Source of the DNA: Clostridia bacterium
GTDB lineage: Bacteria > Bacillota > Clostridia > Oscillospirales > Acutalibacteraceae
Length of the DNA stretch: 22,817 nucleotides
Assembly (NCBI GenBank): GCA_900770165.1
Contig: CAAGJJ010000111.1
Location: forward strand, 1-22,817
Direction: 5' to 3'
Shown: piece after piece, positions 7,770 through 16,602 of the stretch
Position numbering within the stretch: position 1 is the first letter of the stretch
How the letters are laid out: the number at the start of each line of letters is the position of its first letter
Notes under the pieces: generated by a model
The model's database searches: none
What the model was told of the DNA's origin: nothing
Seen by the model: only the letters and a program-made list of their open reading frames with translations
Made by a program: the position numbers and the translations under genes

Positions 7770-7783
7770 ATGGAGAAATAGAT

Positions 7784-8881
7784 ATGAAGGTGCTAGTTGT
7801 ATATGGTACAAGACCAGAGGCTATTAAAATGTGTCCATTGATACAAGAGATGAGGAGAAGATCAGAGATAGAGTGTGTTGTATGTTTAACAGGGCAGCAT
7901 AGAGAAATGTTAGATCAGATTAATGAATTATTTGGAATAAAAGCTGATTATGATATGAATATAATGAAGGACAGGCAGTCACTTGAGGATATTACATCCA
8001 GAGTATTACAGGGGTTGCAACCTATTCTGGATAAGGAAAAACCAGATATTATGCTTGTACATGGAGATACGACTACATCATTTGCAGCAGCGCTGGCAGC
8101 GTTTTATAGAAATATTCCTGTAGGACATGTCGAAGCAGGCCTAAGGACATACAATATGAAATCACCATATCCAGAAGAATTTAACAGACAGGCCGTAGAT
8201 TTGCTATGCAGGTATTATTTTGCACCTACAGAAACTGCAAAGGGGCATTTACTTAAAGAAGGAAAGAATCAGGCAGATATATATGTTACTGGAAATACAG
8301 TGATTGATGCATTAAAGACAACTGTGGATGATTCTTTTTCGGACGGGAATATTGAATGGGCAAAGGGCAGCAGACTTATATTACTTACTTCACATAGAAG
8401 AGAGAATATTGGTGAGAATATGAGACAGATATTTCAGGCAGTTAATGATATTGTATTTGAGTATCCGGATGTTAAAGTTATATATCCTTTACACAAAAAT
8501 CCTGAGGTGAGAGAAATTGCACACCAGTATTTTGATAATAATGAAAGAATAAGATTAACAGAGCCATTGGATGTATATCATTTTCATAATTATATACAGA
8601 AATGTTTCTTGATAATGACAGATAGTGGGGGCATACAGGAAGAGGCACCATCTCTTGGAAAGCCGGTTTTAGTGTTAAGAGAGACTACTGAAAGACCAGA
8701 GGGCATTGAGGCAGGTACACTAAAATTGGTTGGAGTTAATAAGAATACGATTTACAAAAGTATTAAGAAACTGTTGGATGATAAAGATGAATATAGTAAG
8801 ATGAGCAAGGCGAGTAATCCATATGGTGACGGAAATGCTTCGAGATATATTGTTGATGCGTTATTAAAGGTTATGAGGTAA
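7784..8881 (+). CDS. wecB: UDP-N-acetylglucosamine 2-epimerase (non-hydrolysing)
   Basis: Interconverts UDP-GlcNAc and UDP-ManNAc in the cytoplasm, supplying a sugar nucleotide for surface glycans. The 365-residue length fits the family. Recognisable features are the N-terminal YGTRPEAIKMCPLI, VHGDTTTSFAAALAA, GHVEAGLRTYNMKSPYPEE with the conserved acidic residues, TSHRRENIGENM with the conserved histidine, and the C-terminal DSGGIQEEAPSLGKPVLVLR. GGAG at 7772-7775 lies 8 bases before the ATG. It is the first gene of the long glycan operon, three bases ahead of the next gene. The gene symbol denotes the enzyme family. Product use in a flagellar glycan rather than capsule or teichoic acid is inferred from the promoter and the flagellin neighbours. 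Confidence 0.95.
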   Translation: MKVLVVYGTRPEAIKMCPLIQEMRRRSEIECVVCLTGQHREMLDQINELFGIKADYDMNIMKDRQSLEDITSRVLQGLQPILDKEKPDIMLVHGDTTTSFAAALAAFYRNIPVGHVEAGLRTYNMKSPYPEEFNRQAVDLLCRYYFAPTETAKGHLLKEGKNQADIYVTGNTVIDALKTTVDDSFSDGNIEWAKGSRLILLTSHRRENIGENMRQIFQAVNDIVFEYPDVKVIYPLHKNPEVREIAHQYFDNNERIRLTEPLDVYHFHNYIQKCFLIMTDSGGIQEEAPSLGKPVLVLRETTERPEGIEAGTLKLVGVNKNTIYKSIKKLLDDKDEYSKMSKASNPYGDGNASRYIVDALLKVMR

Positions 8882-8884
8882 AAC

Positions 8885-9922
8885 ATGGATAAACTACATA
8901 TTGATAAAAAGAATTATGTAACATTTTATGCGGCAGCCGAATATAATGGTAAATTATATATAGCTGATAGAAATAACAGAGGTCTGTTAGAGTATGATTT
9001 GACAACGCGCGAGACTGTTATAAAGAATGTATTTATGGCTGAGAATTATATGAATAATTATGGACAGGCATTTACATATATGAATGAGATATGGTTTATT
9101 CCTTTAAGAGATGATGAAAAGATTGCTATTTATAATGTGAAATATAATAAAATAGTGTATTTGGATATCCCTAGGTCACAACATAAATGTAGTTATATTC
9201 CGTTTACAGACTTTATAATAAAAGGGGATTTTGCATATATGATGCCAGCTCATTATGACAGCATTTTAAAGATAAATTTGAAGAACAGGACTTTTATTAG
9301 AATTGATATTGGATTAGAAGAGTATACTGGTGATGGATATCCAATAACAACGGCATCTATATTAAAGGATGATAAGATTTATATTTGCCCGTTTAATAAT
9401 AATAAATTTATTATTTTTAATATTAAGACTGATATGGTAGAAAAAATAATTGTTTTAAAAGAGCAAAAGTCATATACAAACTTGTTTTTTTATAAGGGAA
9501 AGTTAAATTTAGTGCCTTTAAAAATAAGTGATGGCTTAACGATATTAGATGTGAATAATGGTTCGGAGATAAAGAAGAAAATAAAGTGCTGTTCTGAATA
9601 TATGGATTATGAATGTTTAGGAAGCGCTATAGATGAAACTGGAGTTACATTCTGTCCTGATAAGGGGAAGGCTATTATTAGATATAATTATATTAATGAA
9701 AGTGTAAAATATTTAAAATTTGAATTTGAGGGTAGACCAAAAGAATTATGTTTTAATAGAAGCCGTATGATTAAAGATAACAAAAGTATTATTAGATCGG
9801 ATAATAATGAAACGCCATGTTTATTATGTGATAATGGAAAAATTGAAATCGTAGACATAAAATTACCGGATGATTATTTTGTGAAAGAAATATTTATGGA
9901 AATTGAAGAGAGGAAACAATAA
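8885..9922 (+). CDS. Beta-propeller-like protein of unknown function
   Basis: A 345-residue protein without signal peptide or membrane segment. It shows recurring short strands of the kind found in Kelch/WD-like propellers: NGKLYIADRNNRGLLEYDL, then MNEIWFIPLRDDEKIAIYN, DDKIYICPFNNNKFIIFNI and YKGKLNLVPLKISDGLTILD, spaced about 45-60 residues apart. This repeated pattern (read-out strand, turn, then a phrase about a displayed value) supports a propeller of perhaps five to seven blades. Such proteins recur in clostridial polysaccharide clusters, but I know no defined role for them. It starts three bases after wecB, with GAGG overlapping that stop codon, so it is surely in the same operon. It could bind a glycan or scaffold the transferases; neither is shown by the sequence. 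Confidence 0.7.
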   Translation: MDKLHIDKKNYVTFYAAAEYNGKLYIADRNNRGLLEYDLTTRETVIKNVFMAENYMNNYGQAFTYMNEIWFIPLRDDEKIAIYNVKYNKIVYLDIPRSQHKCSYIPFTDFIIKGDFAYMMPAHYDSILKINLKNRTFIRIDIGLEEYTGDGYPITTASILKDDKIYICPFNNNKFIIFNIKTDMVEKIIVLKEQKSYTNLFFYKGKLNLVPLKISDGLTILDVNNGSEIKKKIKCCSEYMDYECLGSAIDETGVTFCPDKGKAIIRYNYINESVKYLKFEFEGRPKELCFNRSRMIKDNKSIIRSDNNETPCLLCDNGKIEIVDIKLPDDYFVKEIFMEIEERKQ

Positions 9923-9930
9923 GAGTAAAA

Positions 9931-12039
9931 ATGGCAGTTGTTAGCATAGTAATGCCTGTTTATAATGGCGAAAAATATTTGAGACAATCTATAACAAGTG
10001 TATTGAATCAGACATTTAAGAATTGGAATTTAATAATTGTTGATGACTGTTCTACAGATTCCTCTCCTGAAATTATGAACGAATATGCAAAATCAGATGA
10101 TAGGATTCAGGTTATACATAATAAGGAAAACAGTAAGATACCAGCTTCTCTGAATAATGGTTTTGAAAAGGCAGATGGTAAATATTATACATGGACATCG
10201 GACGACAATATATATGAACAAGATGCTATTGAAAAGATGATAAAGTATATGGATGAGCATCCAGACATAGGACTTGTATATTCGGATATGAGGTTTATTG
10301 ATGAAAAAGGCAGTGAAAAAGGAATATATGTATCTAACCCAGAAGATATATTTAGTAATAACTGTGTAGGTGCATGCTTTATGTATAGGGCAAATATTGC
10401 AAAAAAAGTTGGCAGATATAACCCTGACTGGTTTCTTGTGGAAGATTATGAGTATTGGCTGAGAATAAGAAATATAAGTAAGATAGGTCATATAGGTGAA
10501 TTATTATATAAGTATAGGTGTCATGATAAAAGCTTATCAGAAACACGAATGATACAGGTAAGAGGGAAGTTATATGACCTAAGACTTAATATGATTTATA
10601 AGATGAATGATAAAATTCCTTATACAATTAAAATAGGCTTGTTCAAAGAAATGTGGCTGCAGAATTCAGAAAGGCATGATGAGCTGCTAGATGTATTTTG
10701 GAATGGAGAAATGCCTGTTGATTTACATTGGCTTAGAAGAAAAGGAATAGTGGATATGAGTAAAAAAGTAGTCCTGTTTGGAGCAGGAGTGTTTGGTACT
10801 AAAGCATTGAATTATCTTGGAGATGAAAAAGTGTATTGTTATGTGGATAATAATCCTGATCTGCAAGGTAAGATTGTTAATGGTAAGGCTGTAAAATCTT
10901 TTGATGATATGAAGGAACTTGCAAAGATTTATCAGATTGTAATTGCTGTTGATGCACATAAAGCAAGTATATTAGCAGAACAATTAGAGAAAGCTGGAAT
11001 AACGGAATATATAACATATCTAGAAATGGTTAATAATTATAAAAAACCGGAATTGTCTGGACAGGTTGATTGGATAAAGACTACAGAAAGGGCAAAGAAT
11101 TGGATAATTAACAATTCAATAAAAGGAGAGGGGATTATTAATAATTCTCAGTATTATAAGAGTTATCCAGAGGTCACAGGATATTATATTCCAACACTTT
11201 TAAGATGGGGATTCAGAGATTTGGCTATCACATATGCTGACTGGTTGTGCTCAATACAGCATGAAGAGGGGGCGTGGTATGATACAGATGATAAAGAACC
11301 ATATGTTTTTGATACAGCCCAGATTCTTAAAGGATTAGTGGCAATATATCCGATAAAACCTGAAGTGAAAGATAAGATGATAAAGGGGTGTGACTGGTTA
11401 TTAGGACATATTACTAATGAGGGAAGATTAGTTACTCCTTCAAAGGCTGCGTGGGGGAATGATGGAGTGTGTTCAGAGCTAATACATCTTTACTGTCTTT
11501 CACCATTGATAGATGCAGCAAAACTTCTTGATAAACCAGAATATGAGAAGGCGGCAAGAAAGGTTGCTTGTTATTATATTACCAATTATAGAGATGAAAT
11601 TCTTGATTTTGGATTTTTGTCACATTTTTATTCATATGTCATGGAAGCACTTTGTGATATAGGAGAGACGGGCCTTGCAAAAGAAGCAATGGATAAACTT
11701 TCTGCAATACTTGATGAAAAAGGATATATTCCAGCATTTAAGAATGTTGACTGGGTGTGTTCAACAGGAATGTTCCAGTTGGCAATTACATGGTATAAGC
11801 TTGGAGATATTGAAAGAGGAAATAAAGCATTAACATATGCGGCAAAGCTCCAGAATGAAACAGGCGGATGGTTTGGAAGTTATGCTGTAATTGATAATCC
11901 AAAACCTACAGATAATAAAGAATATCCTGATTATATACCTGATGGAGAAATAAGTTGGGCTGTTAAGTATTATTTAGATGCAATTTTTTATAAGAATAAA
12001 TTAGAGTTTGATATACAGGCAGAGAGTTTCTCATCATAA
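9931..12039 (+). CDS. Three-part glycosyltransferase: GT2, Rossmann-like domain, alpha/alpha-toroid; probably truncated
   Basis: Residues 1 to about 225 are a GT-A family 2 glycosyltransferase (SIVMPVYNGEKYLRQSI, IIVDDCSTDSS, TWTSDDN as the probable DXD equivalent, then VEDYEYWLR). Residues about 280-365 form a Rossmann-like unit starting with VVLFGAGVFG and CYVDNNPDLQG. From about 380 to 690 runs an alpha/alpha-toroid-like helical region with repeated tryptophan- and glycine-rich turns (LCSIQHEEGAWYD, LQNETGGWFGSY), as in prenyltransferase/squalene-cyclase or GH88-type folds. In related proteins, as I recall the architecture, a SAM methyltransferase follows; here the frame stops after AESFSS and only the tail of such a domain survives downstream (12040-12244). 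The protein likely adds a sugar to a lipid-linked or protein-linked glycan. The donor is unknown. Confidence 0.8.
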   Translation: MAVVSIVMPVYNGEKYLRQSITSVLNQTFKNWNLIIVDDCSTDSSPEIMNEYAKSDDRIQVIHNKENSKIPASLNNGFEKADGKYYTWTSDDNIYEQDAIEKMIKYMDEHPDIGLVYSDMRFIDEKGSEKGIYVSNPEDIFSNNCVGACFMYRANIAKKVGRYNPDWFLVEDYEYWLRIRNISKIGHIGELLYKYRCHDKSLSETRMIQVRGKLYDLRLNMIYKMNDKIPYTIKIGLFKEMWLQNSERHDELLDVFWNGEMPVDLHWLRRKGIVDMSKKVVLFGAGVFGTKALNYLGDEKVYCYVDNNPDLQGKIVNGKAVKSFDDMKELAKIYQIVIAVDAHKASILAEQLEKAGITEYITYLEMVNNYKKPELSGQVDWIKTTERAKNWIINNSIKGEGIINNSQYYKSYPEVTGYYIPTLLRWGFRDLAITYADWLCSIQHEEGAWYDTDDKEPYVFDTAQILKGLVAIYPIKPEVKDKMIKGCDWLLGHITNEGRLVTPSKAAWGNDGVCSELIHLYCLSPLIDAAKLLDKPEYEKAARKVACYYITNYRDEILDFGFLSHFYSYVMEALCDIGETGLAKEAMDKLSAILDEKGYIPAFKNVDWVCSTGMFQLAITWYKLGDIERGNKALTYAAKLQNETGGWFGSYAVIDNPKPTDNKEYPDYIPDGEISWAVKYYLDAIFYKNKLEFDIQAESFSS

Positions 12040-12244
12040 ATTTCAAAAGAAGATGGAAGATGTTTCAGATAAAGTAATGGGAGAATTATCAGATGAAATA
12101 GATGCGTGGGAGCAGTGGTTTGATGATGAAATATTTGAAAATGCTATTAAGGACTCAGGTTCGTCTTTAAAAGTAATAGATAGAATATCATATGATGGTT
12201 ATAAAGCAGATGGATTGTTTAAGGCGTGGGTTATTACCAAATAG
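12040..12244 (+). pseudogene. Remnant of a methyltransferase C-terminus, once fused to the preceding protein
   Basis: Directly after the stop of the GT2/toroid gene, the +1 frame carries about 63 codons from ATG 12053. They end in DAWEQWFDDEIFENAIKD, then SSLKVIDRISYDGYKADG and LFKAWVITK. This looks like the last 50 residues of a class I SAM methyltransferase (the WEQWF ... DGLF.AW ending), lacking the whole nucleotide-binding core. The most economical explanation is an internal deletion with a frame change in a longer GT2-toroid-methyltransferase gene. A weak AAAAGAAG precedes ATG 12053, so a small separate protein could still be made. The methyltransferase likeness rests on memory of related proteins and needs an alignment. 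Confidence 0.55.
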
Positions 12245-12256
12245 GAGAAAAATAAT

Positions 12257-13414
12257 ATGGAAAGATATGAAGAGTATTTAGATAAGTGGTTGAACGGATT
12301 AGAAAGTGAAATATCATTTTGGAAAAGTTATATGGAGACAGAAGGCGGGATATATTATGAAGGATTTAAAGAAACTACAGAAAAGAATAAATATTTTACA
12401 TTAGAAAAACATTTAGAAGGGATGGGAGAGGACAGACAAATAAAATTTTTAGATGTGGGTTCTGGACCATTTTCAAGATGTGGCAGTGTTAGCAATAAAT
12501 ATAATTTGATAGTTGATGCGGTGGATCCATTAGCACAAATATATAATATATTAAAAGAAAAAAATGATCTGAATAATGGTATAGATGTAAAAACAGGATT
12601 TGTTGAACTGTTAGATAAAATTTATGAAGCAGAAAGCTATGATGTTGTTCATATGAGTAATGCTTTAGATCATAGTTTTGATGCAGTATTTGGTATATAT
12701 CAACTTTTTAATCTTTGTAAAATAGGAGGAAAGGTTATTTTAAGACATGCAGAAAATGAAGCTGAGAGAAGTGAATACAGGGGGCTTCATCAGTGGAATT
12801 TATCTGTTCATAATAAGGAAAATTCATTTGTTATTTGGAGACAAGATGAGCGTTATGATATAAGGAAAATGCTTGATGGATATGCAATTGTAGAATGGAA
12901 TTCGGATGTGTATGAAAATAAATGGAAACACAATGAAATAATTATAACCAAAATAAAATCATGTAGGATTCCTGATAATAATTATGCAGATAAAATTTTA
13001 GAACAGGTCTATTCTTTTTTGCTTAAGCAATTGTTGGATAAAATATGTTTAAGTGATAATAATCAGATAATAAAAAATCAATATATAATGAAGAAAATAA
13101 GAGAATCAGGTTGTTTTGAAGAAAATATACAAAAGATAGAAAAAATAAGAGAAATTGATATTTATGGGATGGGAGTAGTTGGAAAGTTAATAATAGAGAA
13201 AATAAATAATATAGGTATTAGTCCCAATTATATATATGATAAAGAAGATAGAAGATATAAACAATATAAATCAATTCAATTAGGAAAACAAATTAATATA
13301 AAAAATAATGCAGTAATAATTGCTGTTATGAGTGAACAGGAAAGTATAAAAAAACTTTTGATAGATAATGGGTATATAGAGAATAATATTTATTTAATAG
13401 ATGACCTGGTATAA
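12257..13414 (+). CDS. SAM-dependent methyltransferase with C-terminal Rossmann-like domain
   Basis: A 385-residue protein. The SAM-binding glycine motif is FLDVGSGPFSR with L65-D66-V67-G68-S69-G70. The acidic end of strand 2 is in IVDAVDP, and SYDVVHMSNALDH is the motif IV region. A C-terminal unit from about residue 300 starts with IDIYGMGVVGKLI and continues to YIYDKEDRRYK and AVIIAVMSEQ, a second Rossmann-like fold shared with several neighbouring proteins. It may methylate a sugar or sugar nucleotide of the glycan. TAGGAGAA precedes the ATG, 12 bases after the methyltransferase remnant, so it may have replaced the lost activity. The family call is firm; the substrate is unknown. Confidence 0.82.
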   Translation: MERYEEYLDKWLNGLESEISFWKSYMETEGGIYYEGFKETTEKNKYFTLEKHLEGMGEDRQIKFLDVGSGPFSRCGSVSNKYNLIVDAVDPLAQIYNILKEKNDLNNGIDVKTGFVELLDKIYEAESYDVVHMSNALDHSFDAVFGIYQLFNLCKIGGKVILRHAENEAERSEYRGLHQWNLSVHNKENSFVIWRQDERYDIRKMLDGYAIVEWNSDVYENKWKHNEIIITKIKSCRIPDNNYADKILEQVYSFLLKQLLDKICLSDNNQIIKNQYIMKKIRESGCFEENIQKIEKIREIDIYGMGVVGKLIIEKINNIGISPNYIYDKEDRRYKQYKSIQLGKQINIKNNAVIIAVMSEQESIKKLLIDNGYIENNIYLIDDLV

Positions 13415-13435
13415 ATTGATGAGGAGGAATAATGA

Positions 13436-14761
13436 ATGTCAAATCCAGCAGTTTATGTATTGGGAGAAACAAAAATAAAAGAAAATAAAATACGAATAGA
13501 AGATAATTTAGGAGAAGCAATTCATATACATATTGGAGATTTTAGATTTTCTTTAAGTATTAATGAATTTAATAGAGTTGTAGACCAGATGGAATTAGCA
13601 GCAAATATACTTCTAAAACAAAAAGGATTGTCCTTAAATTTTTTTGACAAGAATGCATTGGATTGGGATTGGCTTCATCGGTATGAAGAAATAGAAAAAA
13701 TTGAATTGATAAAAATAAAAATAAAGAATTTATTGACAAAGGGGGAGTCATTTATATCACCTCAAATTCAGGAAATTATTCCAATATCAGAATGCAGACA
13801 GTACAAAGCATTGTGTAACGATTGTTCAGAACTTGAGAGATATATTGAAAGAAATGATTATGGGATATCAAATGTTGAAAGATTGTATTCAGTGTTGGAA
13901 TGTATTAAGAAGAAAGGATATCCATATGAAAATAAATATATTCTGATAAATCAGTACAACCAGATATATGACGGAGATCATCGAGCAGCATGTTTACTTA
14001 TGTTATTAGGAGAAGAAGCAGAAATTCCTGTTTATAAGATTACTTTAGCTGGTGAAAAAAGTGTTGAAGAGCAAAAGGAATTAATAGAAAAATCAAAGAA
14101 AGATTTTTTAGAGAAAGAAAGATTAAAAATTCAACCAGTAAAAAAATGGTCTGAGGAGTTAAATAAACTTGAATGTGATTTTGTACAATTAATTAATAAG
14201 ATAAAACAAAAGAAATATAAATTTTTTTATATAAATACCGGATGGAATAACGATGAAAAAGTTGTTGCGGATAAAATTATTGTATTAGAAAAAAATAAGG
14301 TGATAGATTTTTGCAAAGAGTTCGCTGTTTCTTATTATGGAAAAAGTGAATTTAGATTTTATAATTATCTATATTCAATGCAAAGGATGGTATATATTGA
14401 ACTTAACGATGTAAAAGTATTTATTACAGATTGTGTTTGCTGCAAGAGCAAGTTTGAAAATGCAATAATGCCGTTGGATAAAAAAATACAAAGCTATTGC
14501 TGGCAGCATAATAAAAATAATATTTTAGATATTAAAATGCAAATGTTATATGTTATTGTTAATTCAATCATTAACTCAAATGGATTTTCTGAAATTGCTA
14601 AGAGTTTTATTATAAAAAATGCATATGTATTGGATGATAATTATCTTATAAATTTATTAAAAACTGTTTTTTTTGATTATACAGATAGAATGGTGGATTA
14701 TTTGAAAAATTATGAGTTTGAGGATGCGTATATTCAATACATAAAAAATAATAATTATTAG
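13436..14761 (+). CDS. ParB/sulfiredoxin-fold-like protein with an N-terminal domain shared with a small downstream protein
   Basis: A 441-residue protein of unknown function. Around residues 170-190 it has YDGDHRAACLLMLLGE (D179-G180-D181-H182-R183), the DGxHRxxA signature of ParB/sulfiredoxin-like folds, a group that includes nucleases, CTPases and a free-serine kinase. The first 65 residues, with AIHIHIGDFRFSLSINEF, resemble the separate 71-residue protein at 16595-16810. Residues from about 230 onward are lysine-rich and unrecognised, with a CVCCKSKF cluster near 340. No signal peptide or membrane segment is visible. The ATG at 13436 has GGAGG 8 bases upstream; an ATG four bases earlier is out of frame. 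The position between a methyltransferase and a radical SAM gene suggests a role in modifying the glycan or its carrier, not chromosome partitioning. Confidence 0.6.
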   Translation: MSNPAVYVLGETKIKENKIRIEDNLGEAIHIHIGDFRFSLSINEFNRVVDQMELAANILLKQKGLSLNFFDKNALDWDWLHRYEEIEKIELIKIKIKNLLTKGESFISPQIQEIIPISECRQYKALCNDCSELERYIERNDYGISNVERLYSVLECIKKKGYPYENKYILINQYNQIYDGDHRAACLLMLLGEEAEIPVYKITLAGEKSVEEQKELIEKSKKDFLEKERLKIQPVKKWSEELNKLECDFVQLINKIKQKKYKFFYINTGWNNDEKVVADKIIVLEKNKVIDFCKEFAVSYYGKSEFRFYNYLYSMQRMVYIELNDVKVFITDCVCCKSKFENAIMPLDKKIQSYCWQHNKNNILDIKMQMLYVIVNSIINSNGFSEIAKSFIIKNAYVLDDNYLINLLKTVFFDYTDRMVDYLKNYEFEDAYIQYIKNNNY

Positions 14762-14783
14762 ATTTGATGTTGAAAGGGAAACT

Positions 14784-16019
14784 ATGATAATAATAGCTGG
14801 TGTTGGAGAAATTGGAAAGAAAATTAAGAACAAATACATTGATAATGAAAAGGATGTTGTTTGGTATGACAATGATAGAAGAAAATGGGGGAAATTTATA
14901 GAAGATATCAGAGTAATATCATTAGATGAATTGCTTGATGAGGTAAATAAAATTGATAATGAAATAGTTGTGGGGGTAGAAAAATTGTCATTATTACATT
15001 TTATAAAGGATTTAAAACCGAGATGTACCGTATGGCATTTGACTGAGAATGATAGGTTAGAAAAGTTTGATATTAATTCAATAGAAGAATTTAAATATAA
15101 TAATGCACAAGAAGTTGGAGAAACAAATCTTTATGAATATAAAAAAAGAATTGTAGATCTAAAACAGGAAAATAATTTAAAAGCGTATATACATGCATTA
15201 AAATATGTTGAATGGAAAGCCGCTCATATATGTCAACCTGAGATATCTTCTATTGAGTTTACAAATAATTGTAATTTGAAATGCCCTAATTGTCCTAACT
15301 CTTATTTGAGCTTTCATAAAGGGTATATTACTGATGAAATATTTGAGGAAGCTTTGAAGTATGTTCCGCCGTATAAAAATGATACAGTGGCAGTGCATTG
15401 TATGGGTGAACCACTGTTGCATCCAAAAGTTTTTACTTATCTTAATAGACTCTCAGAAATAGGTGCAAATATTATGATGTCTACAAATGGAATACTTTTA
15501 GATAAAGAGAAGGGTGAAAATTTATTAGATATTTTTTCGAGAACTCACAAATCGGTTTTATATATATCTTTCCATACTAAGAAGTCAGTTGAGAGCTGGA
15601 AGGATTTTTTAGAAATATACAAAAAATATCCTGACAATGATAAAATTCAGTTTTGTGGTCAGGTATTAGAACATAACGAGGAAGAAGCACATAATTGGTT
15701 AAGAGATATAGGAGTTAAAGATATATATAATAATCCTAATATTCGTCATATTACATCCCATTCATGGGGAGGAAATGTAGAGGGAAGACGAAAAGTATAT
15801 AGAGACATAGAAGTTAGAAATAGAATAAGAAATTGTTATTATTTGAGAAATAGAAAGGTTGCTGTTATGTGGGATGGTTCATTGAGAGGGTGTTGCTATG
15901 ATAGTAATGCAACACAAAAGTGTGGCAATATTTTTGATTATGGAAATTCAGATATTAATCCATATGGGTATGAACTGTGTAATTGCTGTGATCCGGATTG
16001 GATTACAAATTATCAATAG
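14784..16019 (+). CDS. Radical SAM enzyme with N-terminal Rossmann-like domain and C-terminal cysteine cluster
   Basis: A 411-residue protein. The 4Fe-4S/SAM motif is C163-N-L-K-C167-P-N-C170 (C-x3-C-x2-C), introduced by ISSIEFTNN. The GGE-like motif follows in VHCMGEPLLHP, and MMSTNGILL is the expected later strand. The C-terminus is rich in cysteine (CYYLRNRKVAVMWDG, RGCCYDSN, ELCNCCDPDW), as in SPASM or twitch auxiliary cluster domains. The N-terminal 100 residues form a Rossmann-like unit (IIIAGVGEIGKKI, VVWYDNDRRKWG). Within a glycan cluster such enzymes may epimerise, dehydrate or otherwise alter a sugar or an amino-acid substituent; the substrate cannot be read from the sequence. It begins 22 bases after the ParB-like gene with GAAAGGGAAA upstream of the ATG. 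Confidence 0.9.
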   Translation: MIIIAGVGEIGKKIKNKYIDNEKDVVWYDNDRRKWGKFIEDIRVISLDELLDEVNKIDNEIVVGVEKLSLLHFIKDLKPRCTVWHLTENDRLEKFDINSIEEFKYNNAQEVGETNLYEYKKRIVDLKQENNLKAYIHALKYVEWKAAHICQPEISSIEFTNNCNLKCPNCPNSYLSFHKGYITDEIFEEALKYVPPYKNDTVAVHCMGEPLLHPKVFTYLNRLSEIGANIMMSTNGILLDKEKGENLLDIFSRTHKSVLYISFHTKKSVESWKDFLEIYKKYPDNDKIQFCGQVLEHNEEEAHNWLRDIGVKDIYNNPNIRHITSHSWGGNVEGRRKVYRDIEVRNRIRNCYYLRNRKVAVMWDGSLRGCCYDSNATQKCGNIFDYGNSDINPYGYELCNCCDPDWITNYQ

Positions 16020-16032
16020 GAGTAGGTTTGAA

Positions 16033-16602
16033 ATGTGGAATTCAATAAATGAATTATTAAATGAAATTATAGACGAAGAATATGTTTTTTTAAGAAATAC
16101 AGAATTAATTAAAGATGATTTTGATGAAACACAGGATTGGGATATTTTATGTAAAGATGCAGAGAAATTTATATTAAAAATTCATGCTAAACCATTAAAT
16201 GAGTTAACAGATAAAAATAAATGTTTTAATTATTATACAATGGTTAATAATAAAAAATTGTTGATTGATATTAGAGTGATTGGAGATGGGTATTATGATG
16301 AATTATGGGAAAAACAGATGCTAAAAGAAAGAATACTTTGTGACAATTATTATGTTTTAGATAATTTAAATGAGAAATATTCGATCTTATATCATTCTTT
16401 AATTCAAAAGAAAACAGATGAAAATAGTAAATATAAAAAGTATATCATCAAAAATTTTGGAGATTGGAATGTCATGCATAATATTACTCAATTAACGGAT
16501 TTTATGAAAAAGAAAAATTATTGTTTTGTTGCTCCAATTGATTCCTGGGTGTATTTAAATAAAGAAAATATTATATTGCTTGAGGAGAAAATGAATGGGT
16601 GA
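16033..16602 (+). CDS. Nucleotidyltransferase-fold-like protein, unknown substrate
   Basis: A 189-residue protein. It starts with a pattern seen in distant nucleotidyltransferase-fold proteins: YVFLRNTELI followed by a D-x-D (D35-W-D37-I-L), and later a third acidic position in LLIDIRVIGDGYYD (D79). This fits the pol-beta-type h[DE]h arrangement, although the usual glycine-serine motif is not evident. The rest (YSILYHSLIQKK, a helical tail) resembles kinase-like or HEPN-like helices only loosely. The start at 16033 is chosen because AGGAG overlaps the stop of the radical SAM gene 10 bases upstream; the frame is open further upstream but inside that gene. It could activate a small organic group for transfer to the glycan, which is inference. 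Confidence 0.5.
   Translation: MWNSINELLNEIIDEEYVFLRNTELIKDDFDETQDWDILCKDAEKFILKIHAKPLNELTDKNKCFNYYTMVNNKKLLIDIRVIGDGYYDELWEKQMLKERILCDNYYVLDNLNEKYSILYHSLIQKKTDENSKYKKYIIKNFGDWNVMHNITQLTDFMKKKNYCFVAPIDSWVYLNKENIILLEEKMNG

Noticed and set aside
13436..14761. Chromosome or plasmid partitioning ParB
   Set aside because: No ParA partner, no helix-turn-helix region recognised and no parS-like palindrome; only the DGxHR signature is shared.
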